Under the pieces are notes generated by a model. That model ran no database searches and was not told the DNA's origin. It was given only the letters and a program-made list of their open reading frames with translations. Below, one piece after another: positions 24,758 through 35,900 of a stretch of DNA of 64,000 nt. The stretch is taken from assembly GCF_000315625.1 (NCBI RefSeq), contig NW_005434673.1, positions 599,941 to 663,940 on the forward strand. The letters run 5' to 3'. The position numbers were made by a program, and so were the translations under genes. Numbering within the stretch: the first letter of the stretch is position 1; each line of letters begins with the position of its first letter. The stretch comes from Guillardia theta CCMP2712 (taxonomy: Eukaryota > Cryptophyceae > Pyrenomonadales > Geminigeraceae).

Positions 24758-26463
24758 TCACCAACTTCTCCCTCCCGTCTCACCTGCGATGATTTTCTTC
24801 ACAAGCTCGTATCCTGCACGTGCCTTGGCTTTATCCTCTTCGAACTCGTGCTTCTGCTCTTCGTTGGCGAGCTTCTCTCTTGCGGGTGACGTCAGAGGCA
24901 GGAGGGTCACCGTCTCACCTACTTCTGCTTGCTGCCCACCAGATTTTCTCTGCTCCTCTTCAGCTCTGCGAGCTACAGGGGCGTCAAAGACATCAGGAGG
25001 GGCCGACAGTACCTGCTTCTCCATGCGGCTCTTCTCGTGCTTCCACGAGGCTTGCTCCTGTTCGATCTTCTCCTCCACGCTCTTCATCTCAACCTGCTCG
25101 TCCTTCACTCCCGCAAACCTCCCGCTCGCCCCGGGGCACCTCAGCCGTATGGATCTGCTTCTTGAGCTCGGCGATGTCGGAGTCCAGCTCCAGGTGCGGC
25201 TGATCCCCCAGCTGAGACTTGAGCTGCTCCTCCAGTCGCGTCGCCTCCTGCATGACCCGCGTCAGGCCCGAGGCGAGCACGGGGGACGGCACCTCAGACT
25301 TGCTAAGAAGCTCGTGCTTCAACTTTTCTAGCAGGTTCACGCTCTGGACGGCGCTGCCTTGACCGGAGGACCGGATGACGTTGTTGGCCTGCTTCAGCTG
25401 ATGAATCTCTGCCTCCTGCTGCCTGACCTGCAGCGCCGGAAGGGTCAGGAGAAGGCCGACAGCGGAGGAGAACAGCTGCCTGATTGATCAGCTTCTCCTT
25501 CTCGTCCTGCACCACCTGACTCTTCTTCAGGCTTTCAAAGTACTCAGGCGTCCCTCGCAGCAGCTCAGCGTCGAAGTAGTATCTGCGCTGCAGTCAGCGT
25601 CGCCATCAGCCTCTTATCTCCTTCACAGCTCGTTGCCGGTCATGCGCCGGAAGGCGAGAACAACATAGGAGCCCTGCCGAGACCTCAGAGACGGTCCTCC
25701 CCTCCCTCCCTCCCTCCCTCACCTGCTTCCCGAGGATCAAGTTCCGCAGCGTAGAGAGCGGCTGCCCTTGCACGTCCTCGTCATCGACCTGCCATGAGCA
25801 GCTGAGGGAGACGGCGGCACTTCCCCTGCCCCAACCTTCACGATCACATCGTTGACCCGAATCACACCCGATCTGTCTGCGGATCCTCCGGGGACTATGT
25901 TGGCTACGTACACCTGCGAGGTGTGAGCGGAGGAGGGAGAGAGGGAAAGGAATTTGCCTTCCCGGTGTGCGGCTCTTGTTGGAAGAAGATGCCTACCCCT
26001 GCGAGCTCTGAGACGATCGTCAGCTCCCTCCCTCCTGCCTCTCTTCATCGATGCTCTCACCGCTGTTCCCTGATGTTCGCAGCCCCTCCGAGGACCCGCG
26101 AGACCCGCGGCTGTCTCTGCTGCCTGACCCTTGCGAGGGATTGAACCTACAACGTCGTCAAGCCTCCTCACGCTCCTCAACTCGCTGACTGGTTTGAGCT
26201 TGAGCTCGAAAATGGCGACGCTCCTGACTGTCGATGCTGTTGCATAACACTGAAACAGCGTCAGCAAAATTTATGCTAGTCTGGGCATGAAGGGAGAGGA
26301 GAGGAGAGGAGAGGAGATGGGAGGGAGATGGGAGATGGGAGAGAAGGGGAGAGGAGGGGGAGAGGAGAGGAGGACAGCATAGCCTAGCACAGGAAGACGT
26401 GACTTTGACTCACTCGCGCGATCGCCGCATGGCCTCATAGTAGGCGCGCTGTTGGAAATCCAT
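24758..26463 (-). CDS. PDZ domain plus coiled-coil protein
   Basis: From Met at 26463 (MDFQQRAYYEAMRRSR), exons lead through LKLKPVSELRSVRRLDD to a PDZ domain: TIVSELAGVGIFFQQEP, VYVANIVPGGSADRSG, VIRVNDVIVKV, DDEDVQGQPLSTLRNLI and YVVLAFRRMTGNE. YYFDAELLRGTPEYF follows, then a long Glu/Lys/Gln-rich coiled coil (LLEKLKHELLSKSEV, VMQEATRLEEQLKSQ, SVEEKIEQEQASWKHEK) and a short tail ending KKIIAGETGGRSW. The residues ahead of the second PDZ strand (GVGIFF) replace the usual GLGF carboxylate-binding loop. This looks like an intracellular scaffold, and partners cannot be predicted. One of its introns is GC-AG. A second gene of the same general plan lies at 57439-60488. Confidence 0.75.
25914..25957 (-). 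other. GC-AG intron in PDZ gene
   Basis: On the minus strand, donor GCAAAT and acceptor TCGCAG give a 44-nt phase-0 intron joining the PDZ strands EPHTGK and VYVANIVPGG. Confidence 0.75.
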
Positions 26464-26963
26464 GACGAAGAGGAAGCGGCGCTGGACCTACAACAGGCAA
26501 CATTTAGCCTAATTCTGAAGCTTTAAACTTAAATGTGTACTGCAGTGTTTAACCTAAAAGTGATCTAAATTGTTCACCTTTAGGTTAAATGTTCTCACTT
26601 TTAAGTTCAATCTTTGTCCCAGTAGAAACAAACGAGTGGGTTCCAGGGCATCGCCTTCCGAATGCTTCTACCGCCTCCTCCTCCTCCTCCTCCTCCTCCT
26701 CCTCCTCGTTCCGCTGCTCTCCCTGCGCTTCTCCACTCATCTCCTCCTCCCTGTGATGCTATCACTTGTCTGCTGTGTCTTCTCGTCTTATCCCAGTCCT
26801 TTGCTTCTTCCTTCATCTCTGCCCCTTCGACGACTTCGGACCTGCTCGTCTTCTCCGACTGCCCTTGAAAGATCGCGAGGCACGTTAATAGCATGGAAGC
26901 GATAGATGCTTGAAGTCACTCCGCTTACTTGCTTGCCTGTCCTCCCTTCATCGAGCTCGTGAT
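26464..26963. other. Divergent intergenic region with CTC repeat
   Basis: Contains A/T-rich sequence with near-inverted TTTAGGTTAAATG and CATTTAAGTTTAAAG-like words at 26515-26610, then a (CTC)n tract at about 26670-26706. It separates the PDZ gene (-) from the CNBD gene (+) and probably holds both promoters. Confidence 0.55.
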
Positions 26964-28738
26964 ATGCTGCCGTCAGAGAGCCGTCAAGCCCTCTTAGAAC
27001 AGCATCTTTCAGCCATGTCTCTGTTCAGGTGAACCAAGCCAGTGCTGTCCTCTCGCCATTTCTCACCTCACTCGCGAGTTTGCAGGAATCTCACGAGGAA
27101 GGAGCTTCGTCAGGTGATCTGATTGCAGGAGCGACAGCTGGAGCAACAGCAGGGTTGACATGCAAGCAGGTGGCGGCTTCTTCTTCCGTCCGTCAGTTCG
27201 CGCCGAGAAACATCATCTGCAAGAAGGGGACGCGAGCGAAGCAGCTGTTCCTCGTGCTGAGCGGCGAGGTGCTTGAATGTTCTGAGTCGAACTTGAGTCA
27301 GAGGATGTTTTCATCCGGAGCTGCGACAGGTGTTGTTGACTTGTGCCTTCCCTCCCTCTCAGACTTGCTCATGCGCTTAGGCTTGATGTCTGCGCTGCTC
27401 GGGAGGGAGCTGGACGTCACCTGGGTAGCAGGCAGACGAGGAAGCTTGATCGGATCCATCCCCTCCTACGCTTTCGGCAAAGTCATCGAGGATCACGGCC
27501 AGGAGTTTGCGGAGACGATCATGCAGCAGGGGCTTCAGTGCCTGTCTCCCGCTAGGGGCTTCTGCTCGTCCGCCAAGGTGCGCTCAGCCTCGTCCTCGCT
27601 CGCTGACTGTCAGTCAAGGTCAACTTCCTGTCCTTCGTGCTTGACCGATTCAAAGATTCGAACCGACTCGCCTGCATCCGAAGCAACTTGACGAGAAGCC
27701 TTGGCTTGACATTGCTGAGGACATGCTTCTACGGTTGGAACCTCACGCTCTTGACGAGCCAGCGCTCGCGAGTTTTGAGCATCAGGAGGAGGCAGAGGTA
27801 CTGGCATGCCTCCTACCCCACACCCTGACGCTGAGCTGCGTGAGCAGAAGCATGCTGAAGCGTTTCTCGGCATGGCGGGAGTATGCAAACCGAGCGAGCA
27901 GATGCAGGATGATGCAGCGACTGGTTTCATGCTCAGAATGCCTCGTTGGTGATGACTCTAAGCCCGTCACGCTCGAGAAGCGAGTAGACGCTCTGCTCTC
28001 CGCCTTACAACGGGGAACGAACTTGCATGCTGAAAGTCGCGCGTGCCAGGCGAGTACCTCAGATGACGATGCGACAAACAAGCAGAAAGAGATGGAGAGT
28101 TTGAGGGAGGAGAACCGACAGCTGGACGCTGAGCTGAAGTATTACAAGGAGCAGTTCCAGTCACTGAGACTCGCGCATGACTTGAACCCCTCAAGGGGCG
28201 ATGGGAACGTGAAGGCTGATGTGAACCTGGAGGGCCCAGACAGCCAGGGCAGCAGCAAGGTCAACGGACAAGAAGCTGGGGGAGGAAACAATGACGAGGT
28301 GAGGAGTGAGCGGTGGAATCTATTCTGAAGTATGCTCAGGGAGAGACTAGTGTGAGTTTCAACGAGGAGGGAACGATCATCTCGGACCTCTCCTACTCCT
28401 TCTCGAGAGAGAAAGAGCCCGATCGCCTTCAAGAGCGGCTGGAGGAGCGTCTTCTGCATCCCCAACAGCCTTACCCTGGCAGCGACGGGGCCGAGGACGG
28501 GGCTTCACCCAGGGATGCCCAGCTGGTGAACGACTTGATTGAGCAGCTGCGGTCCAGTCAGTTGGCCCTTCAGTCTGACCTCCGTCGCATCTCCGTCGGG
28601 ATGGAGACTGTCAATGTGCGTTCGATGCAGTCGCAGAGCTCGAGAAGGCCCTGGGGGTCAGTGTCGGCCCAGCTCGTCACCTCCCACGCCGCCAAGCAAC
28701 GAGCAGCAGCTGAAGCCTGCCGGCAAGACATGCGATGA
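26964..28738 (+). CDS. Cyclic-nucleotide-binding-domain and coiled-coil protein
   Basis: Starts at Met 26964 (MLPSESRQALLEQHLSAMS), with an intron just before 27030. A CNBD-like beta roll follows: VRQFAPRNIICKKGTRAKQ, LFLVLSGEVLE, GSLIGSIPSYAFGKVIEDH. The phosphate-binding cassette is poorly conserved, so binding of cAMP/cGMP is doubtful. Further on are Trp-containing helices (MLKRFSAWREYANRASR) resembling Sfi1-type motifs. A coiled coil comes next (MESLREENRQLDAELKYYKEQF), then a Ser/Gly/Glu-rich linker and a final helical region (LVNDLIEQLRSSQLALQSD). The combination resembles cytoskeletal or ciliary scaffold proteins, by architecture only. The 3' end lies 28 nt from the stop codon of the convergent FkbM gene. 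Confidence 0.6.
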
Positions 28739-28766
28739 CAAGCGTCAAGGCATGCGATGACAAGCT

Positions 28767-30591
28767 TCAGTCTGTGATGACAGGAATAGCGCAGTCGACG
28801 CATCTGGAGCTCAAGTTCCAGGATCGCCAGACCTTCCAGTCTTCCGTGTACCAATCTTGCACAAGCTGCAAACACGCAGAGCGTCAAGATATGCAAGACT
28901 CGGCTCTTGCGCGTCACCGTCTGTACACCGCAAGAGTGCAAAAGCCAGGGGACGACGGCGTCAACGGCTCGATACTTGTAGGTCTGAGGCGAGTACATGG
29001 CATGGCCTTCGAACTCGAGGTAGTCGAGCCAGCACGCGACTCCCGACGTGATCATCTTGCGGATCACCTCATACTCCGCTCCCTGTTGCAGCCGGTGATG
29101 TAAATAGAGAGAAAGGAAACGAACGCCCTTGCCTCGATGTCCATCCTCAAGAAGATGACGTCTTGGGGCAGGGCGACCTCCTTGATGTACCTCACGATGT
29201 CTACTGTCTCCACATCGTACTCCTGCGAGAAGTCTTGCTCGCACACCTGACAGCTGCTGGTGAGGTGAGGGAGCAGCAGAGCGGACGGAGGCACCTTGGA
29301 GCCGCACTGGTGGTAGGCATGGTCGTTCATGATGGAGGACCCGATGCCTCCCTCGTCGCTGTGCGCGTGGAAGCGAATCTTCTCGCCGTCGTGCTTCCAG
29401 ACAGCCTTCTGATGGAAGTGACCGTTGAACTTGCGAGCGATGTCGCTCAGAGGCTGCGCGAACCTCGGCTGAGGCTCGAAGATGTGCGGCTGGAAGCCTG
29501 GGTTCTTCTCGCAGAAGTCTCTGATCCACGCGCCGTCATTGGCTCCGAGCTCGAAGACAAGATGCTTGGGGGCCCGGCTCTTCCTCTCTTGGATCCGCTT
29601 GTGCTTGACGTCATGAGATTCCAGCTGTGAGCGAAGGAAAAGAACCTGCTCTTCAAGCTCCTGTATCCTCGACATGAGCAACCCGGACTGAGTCAGCCAC
29701 CAGCTCTCCCTCTCCCCTCGGACCTCCTGCGTCTCCACCAAGAACCAGAACTGGCAAGGGGGATAGGAAATGCGATCCGGGCCATTACTACCCAGTTGGA
29801 TCTCGACGGAATGGATCCCTCCGACGAGGCTCTCGAGCTCGAACTGGACGAGGACGATCAGCGACTGTCTCTGACGCTCGTCGGTGAAGGCGACGTCCTC
29901 CAGCAGGCGGACAGTGTGGAAGCTGCTGCCGTTCAACATAGTCTGATGCTCCCTCCCATCCAGATAGATCATCATGTACCCTCCGAGCCCCAGCGACGAG
30001 ACGCTGATCTCGTCGCCTTCATACAGGCTGATCCCCTCCCCACCCTCAACGTTGTACATGCTCGACAGCTCACCGTACGACAAGACGACCTCCGCATGCA
30101 CCCTGAGAGAACAAATGAGGGAGGGAAAAGTAAGGGAAAGGAGGAGCATGTGAGGGGAGGAGCAAGAGAGGGGTGAAGTAAGGCAGGACTCACTTGACAT
30201 GGAGGCTGGAGGCGGCAGGGAGGACATGTCCGTTGTCGGGTTGGATCACGTTGAGGTACCTCTGGTCCATTGGCAGAGGCTGAAACAGAACCTCAGCCTC
30301 TTCGAAGATGTTTGGTGGGGTCGTGCTGGACACGACTGACAGCTTGCTCTCGACGTCTCCTTGCAGGCATCCAGCTATGGTTGAGCAAATTCCTGCCGCC
30401 CCGAACTTGGTGCAGCCGCCATCGCTCCTGGGCCTGCACCTCCCTTCCAGGCACAAGCCTTTCCACAGTTCGTTCACTTCAGTGCAGTTCAGCATGGCGA
30501 ACTCGTCCGGGGTCTGACTAGGAGGAAGACCCTCGGAGAGGTGGAGCAGCAGCAGCAGCAGCAGCAGCCAGCAGGCATGAATCGTTCCCAT
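28767..30591 (-). CDS. Secreted or ER-lumenal FkbM-family methyltransferase with Cys-rich N-terminus
   Basis: Met at 30591 opens MGTIHACW followed by a run of Leu, a good signal peptide cleaved near LSEG. A Cys-rich segment follows (NCTEVNELWKGLCLEGRC, GGCTKFGAAGICSTIAGC). Next is a beta-rich domain (VLSYGELSSMYNVEGG, VEIQLGSNGPD) and a short coiled coil (MSRIQELEEQVLFLRSQL). The C-terminal FkbM-type methyltransferase has HLVFELGANDGAWIRDF, PHIFEPQPRF, KAVWKHDGEKIRFH, DIVRYIKEVALPQDV and FLRMDIEA. A 52-nt intron near the end gives the tail QDWYTEDWKVWRSW and a stop at 28767-28769. FkbM enzymes O-methylate sugars or small molecules; here a lumenal or cell-surface substrate is inferred from the signal peptide. 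Confidence 0.78.
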
Positions 30592-31157
30592 CCCTGGCCT
30601 ACTCGCTCGTTCTCGTTCCGACCATCCCAAACCCTATGAGACAATCACTGCCTATATCCTCCTCCTCCTCCTCCTCCTCTTCCTTGTCCCCTCATTCCTC
30701 GTCCTCCTAGCTCCCTCCTTCCTCCTCTTCCTGCTCCTCGTTCCCTCCTCCCTTCTTTCTCCTCCCCCTCCTCTTCCTCAGCAGCGTTTGATGCACCCCA
30801 TCACGTCGCCTACCCCCCCTCCCGCCCGCCTCCCCGCGCAGGCACCAACTATCAGCAAAGGAACCAATGCAAAGGACTCGAACTGCAAAGGAACGGGTGA
30901 CTCAGATCAGCCTGGGCTTGAAAATCCGGACAGATCAGTAGACAGCGACTGTCTCCCTCCCCTCCCCACTCCTTTCTCCCCCCCCCCCTTCCCTCCTCGC
31001 CTCCTCGTCCTCCACCTCCTCGTCCTCCCTCGCCGTGGCTCCAATTCACTTCCCCCCTCATTCCCTCGTCTTCCACATCTTCAATCTTCTTTGCGGCTCT
31101 TCACTCTTGAACGTGTTTAACTTGCTATCAACCAGAGAGGAAGGAGGGAGAAGCTTC
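30592..31157. other. Intergenic region, pyrimidine-rich
   Basis: A (CTC)n tract at about 30655-30690 and CCT/CCCTCC-rich sequence to 31030 dominate. No gene seen. It separates two tandem minus-strand genes, so the FkbM gene promoter should lie here. Confidence 0.55.
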
Positions 31158-32543
31158 TCAGCTCACTTTGTACAGCCGGATGTTGGAGAACAGAAGCCCA
31201 TCATCGTCCGCGTGCTCGTCGTCCTCCTCCTCCGCTTCGGGGTACTGCAGCTTCTGCTCCTCAATGCCGTACTTGGACATTTCCGACGCAGCCCCGTCAC
31301 AGTTGGAGAGCTGTTCATCGAGGGAGGGGCAGGCGACGACGAGGCAGCCCTTGGACAAGCTGGAGAAGATGGACCGCAAGGCCTCGAGCGCCGATGGTTT
31401 TGACGAGAAGAACTGGAAGGGGTTGTGCAACACCACAACCTGCGACAGCCGCAGCAGCTCCGACGAGTTTCTGATGTCATCACAGATCACTCGAGCCCTC
31501 CCGCTCATCTTGAACGCCTTGAGCGTCTCCTCCTGCAGCTCGCAAAACTCTTTGTTCACCTCTATCCCGATCTGCCAGCAGCTCAGAACCTCGACGAGAG
31601 TGCGGGCCCACCCACCGCCTCCTTCACATCCCCGAACAGACACGCGCCGAAGAGGACCGCTCCCAGCCTCGAGCCCACGTCGAGCACTGTCGCGTCTTTG
31701 AGCTTGCAGCGGGTCGGGAGGACCTGCGGAAGTCAGAGGAAGGGATCGAGCGAGACGAGGAGGACCGAGTTGAAGACGAACTCTAGTTCGCGGATCGACA
31801 GAGAGTGGGTGATGAAGTTGAGCTTTTCCACACTCCTGCTCCCACAGTCTGCACCCCATCCAAGTGAGCCTGCCGACCCTCCCCCATCCTCCCCCCCATC
31901 CTCCCCCATCCTCCCCCATCCTCCCCCATCCTCTCACCGACCTTTGCAGTAGTGCCTCGGGAGCTTGCCCTCGTCGCAAAGCTCGTCGACCTCGTGCATC
32001 TCATACAAGAAATCGTCGACCGACAGCGTGTTGACGGTGTTGTACGACTCGAACTGTAAGGCAAAATGAGCAAGGTCAGAACCACCAGGAAGCGAGAGCT
32101 CACTTCTGTCCCCTTGTGCTCATACAAGATGTTCTCGGAAGGAAGGACTGCCTCCATGGGCACGCGACTTCGAAGAAAGAACTTGATCTCCTGCATCTTC
32201 TCGTAAGGGTTCACAACTTGCGCCTGCACTTCAGTGTCATGACATCCAACCACCAGCCTCCTCGGCCGCGCACCAGCCTCTGCTTCTTCCCGCCTCGCAC
32301 ATCCTCGCCCCCATCGTCCTCGCCTTCCTCCTGCATGAGCCTTAGGATGAAGTGATCAGCGAGGAGGGAGGGAGGGAGGGAGGGAGGAACCTCGAACGAT
32401 CTCTGCTTGTCTGCCATCAGCTTGCGCACTCCCTCCTCGAACTCGCTCCACATGTCCCGCGGGACTCCCTCCATGATCTCGTCTATGCTCTGCACGGCTC
32501 GAAGAACCGCGGAGATTCCGGCGCTCGACTTGTCCCGAGGCAT
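31158..32543 (-). CDS. SAM-dependent methyltransferase-like protein
   Basis: Met at 32543 (MPRDKSSAGISAVLRAVQS) opens an N-terminal helical part (DMWSEFEEGVRKLMADKQ). RRLVVGCHDTEVQAQVVNP and EIKFFLRSRVPMEAVLPSE follow, then LSVDDFLYEMHEVDELCDEG and VEKLNFITHSLSIRELEFV. The Rossmann-like core is ATVLDVGSRLGAVLFGACLF (motif I, DVGSRLGA) and IGIEVNKEFCELQEETLKAF (motif II acidic Glu). ARVICDDIRNSSEL, VVVLHNPFQFFSSK and GCLVVACPSLDEQL come next, ending with an acidic tail and LLFSNIRLYKVS. The fold is that of a class I methyltransferase. The motif IV residues (HNPFQF) differ from known DNA, rRNA and protein methylase signatures, so the substrate is unknown. Introns are GT-AG, 40-50 nt. Confidence 0.7.
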
Positions 32544-32996
32544 CGCAGTACGGACAGAAGGAGTCAAGATACAGGGGACAGGCGTCAGGTCGAGGAGGAG
32601 GAGGAGGAGGAGGAGGAGGAGGACAGTAAGAGGAGGAGGGGATGGGTTGATACTGGCAACTACACGTGCATTCCCCGGGGAGCACAGGCAGAAAAAGACA
32701 GCGATTTTCTCTTTAATCTGAATGCTACCCTTTGAATAAAATCTTGGGGGCAGCAATATCTTTTCCCTCTTTGAGGTAGTTGAAGGCTCTGAGGCAGGCT
32801 CTGTGTGAAGTGAAAGAGAAGAGAAGAGACGAGTTTCGGTTTGCCTTGGTTGTATGTACACATAGAGAACATTTGATATCAGAAGCGTCGATCTCACATA
32901 CCGGAGACACTGCTATCAAAGCAACGGCAAGACACTGATATCAAGTACAAGATATTTGACAACATAACATCGAGCAAGAAACATGAATCGTAGACT
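32544..32996. other. Intergenic region
   Basis: An (AGG)n tract at 32594-32625 lies just upstream of the methyltransferase start. The remainder to the MAP3K-epsilon stop codon shows no gene; it should contain the methyltransferase promoter. Confidence 0.6.
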
Positions 32997-35900
32997 TCAG
33001 ATTACATTGTTCACCATCATCGCCTTCAGCAGCACTTTTGCTTGACCAGACACAACCTTTGACTGATCCTGCTCGACAAGCTTCTCGAGGAGGTTGATAC
33101 TGCAAGAGGGTCAGCAGAGGATGTGGGAAGGGAGGGAGAGGGGATGAGAGGGCTTACAGGTCATGCTTGGTGATGAAGACTCGGGGGTCTTCAGACTTCT
33201 CATACATGACCTTGACAGACGTCAAAACCAACACACACACACACACACGAGCCTCCACCTGGATGATCTGCAGTACTACTTTGCGGACTACAGCCTCCGG
33301 ATGGTCCAACCTCTTGAGAAGCTCGTCAACCATGTCCGATTCCTGCTTGCTGTCAGTGCCCATCAGCGGAGGGAGCGAGAGCATCACTCCGAGCTTTCGA
33401 TTCAGCCGCTTGTACTGCAGAATCCTCAAGAGGGGAGGGAAGAGGTTGCTCGCAGAGCCGACGTCGCAGTCAGCGACGCTCTTGACGAGGACTTGCATGG
33501 CTTGAGGTTGCAGCAGCACCTGAGATGAGATGAGGAAGAGCTTCCCTGAAGCAGCCTCACATCTTCCAACGAGTTCGCGTCCTTGGACGACGACAGCCAC
33601 ACGGCGACGCAGTTGAGAGCGACGTGATGCCAATACTTCATCTGCCACCCACGTGATGACGATAAAAGAGCCTGCGGGCTACTGACCTGCAGGATCTCCA
33701 GGTAGAAGGAGAGCCCGTTGTTCAGCCACAGGTGCCGGCGAGCCTCGTCCCCTGCAACACCGTCATTCGGCCACACGAGCCCTCGATCGATCTTTCCTGC
33801 ATGCGCGAGATCGCATAGCAAGGGGATGGCGAGCTGCCGCAGAGGGCTGTTGGACTTGATCAACCGCTGCAGCACCGGCATCATTCATCGCACTGCAGAA
33901 GCTCAGGAGGCACCTGAAGGTGGACGATTACGCCGGCAGCTGCTGCCTGAAGGACCAGCATGAAAATGTGCGACACAGAAAGATTGTGAGGGAACCTGCT
34001 CCTGCCGAACCTTGGACAACTTGCAGAGGTTGTAGAGTGCGAACATGACCTGCCATCCGATCAAACGTGATGTAAGAGCAAGAGGTGCTCAGCTGACTTG
34101 GCTCTGCACTTCAGAGCTGATCCTCGTCTGTTTGGATCCCATCTTCGTCGCACTTCTCGAGAGAAGTTTGACCAGGACCGTGACGCATCCGGCCTGCTGC
34201 AAGGGCACCAGCGAGTTGGTGTCGCCAGAGAGATGCCGTAGCGCTTTCAGGAGCTGGCGACCAAGAAGATCAGGAGACAGACGGGAGGAGACAACAGTCA
34301 CCTTGAGGTAGGCCCCCTCCAGGACCCGAGACAATCCCTCCGCCCCAGCCTCGAGGATTGGCAGCAGCACCTCCAGCACCTTCATCTTCGCCATGTCTGC
34401 CTTCACGACTTTGTCCGCCTGAGAGAATAAGACAACAATGCTCGCGATCCTCTCAGCGTGTAGCTCCGAGAGGTCCACCCAGCCGTTGGCCTCGTTCTGA
34501 GTCTGCTGGTTCCTGTTCCTGTGCTCGATGAATGGCCGTCGAAGGAGAGCGACAAGGCGAGCAGCAGCCTCGACCCGTGCGAGGAGCCGGCAGAAGTCTG
34601 TCTTGGGAGTAGGAGGAGGAAGATTGATGACCTTCCAGATGCAATCGAGGGCGACGTGGTTGAGCGGAGGCTCTGCAGCAAGAAGACCAACAAGTACAGG
34701 AATCCCTTGACAGGCCACTATCATCTGGACGTGACGTGGCTCGGCTCCCCAGCAGAGGCTGTTGAGGACGAGAGCTGCTTGCTGTACGATCTGTGCTGCG
34801 GAGTCGTTGCTGAGATTCAACGAACACAAGGCAAGAAGTCGATGCGCCAGACCCACGGTGAGCATGTTGTCCACCACGGGGCTGATGATACCGATGACTC
34901 CGGTGTAATCCCCAGCAGCATTTCTTCTTTCCCTCTCCGTGATCGCTTCGTGGATCACACGTAAAATGCGGCAAACAACAAGGGACGAGGGGCTGTCGAG
35001 CATTTCCAACAGCGGCAACACCTGATGATGAATGATCAAACTATGCTTGATCTCGCCATGGTATCGTAGAAGTTGCTCAAGAGATTGACAGATCTCGCAC
35101 TGCTCGACCTCTCCTCCCTCTGGTGATAGCTGGTTGCATAGTTGCAGCATCTCTGCCTCAACCAGTTCAAACCGTCTGCCTTGAAACAAATCAGGCTGAC
35201 TGGCCTCTTCGTCGTTGATCCATTCGATGTCCGAGAACGGATCCTCCTCATCTTCCTCGTCAACGCTTTCAGTCTTCTGCAGCCTCTGATTCACATACAG
35301 ACGGCGCTGCAGGACAGACTGAAAACCCTCAACGTGCACGAGGTCTTCATTGCTGTCTTCCATGTCCAGGTCCAAGAGTTCGTTGTCCGTTTGGTTCTCC
35401 ATGTACTTGCCCATCCGACTTTGCCAGCTTGAGGAAGCTGCGGGTGGTATCATGTCAGTCAGAAAGAAATTCATGCCAGTGCCGCGTACCTGACAAACTC
35501 CCCATCGCGTTGTAGTTGTGGATTTTCTCCAAATCTTCCGGTCGGATGACTTGTGGTCTCGGAATTTTCGATTTGGCTGTTAGGGAGGAAGGAAGCTCGA
35601 GATCGCTGAGATCGAGGTTGTCAGTCTCATCACCTGTTTCCGAATAATGATGCAGAGATGAGCCGGTAATTTTGCTGTGCTGTACATTCATGATATTGTC
35701 TGACATTGCGGGAGCGGCGATCTCTTTCTCTGCTCGCTCCAGTCCCTTGCCAGCGTCAAAACTTTGGGCATCGTCATCTCCCCAATCCGCTTCCGTCTCG
35801 ATGTCGATGTCCCCAGTGTTGGTGACATGTCTCAGCTGTAACTGAAGCAACACAGAATCGGGATCCTGACAACTGCAAGTCAAGAAATGCATTAATCTCC

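Noticed and set aside
28570-28766. Extension of the FkbM protein into the CNBD gene
   Set aside because: A 52-nt intron yields a natural tail (QDWYTEDWKVW) and a stop at 28767-28769; the longer frame is antisense read-through.
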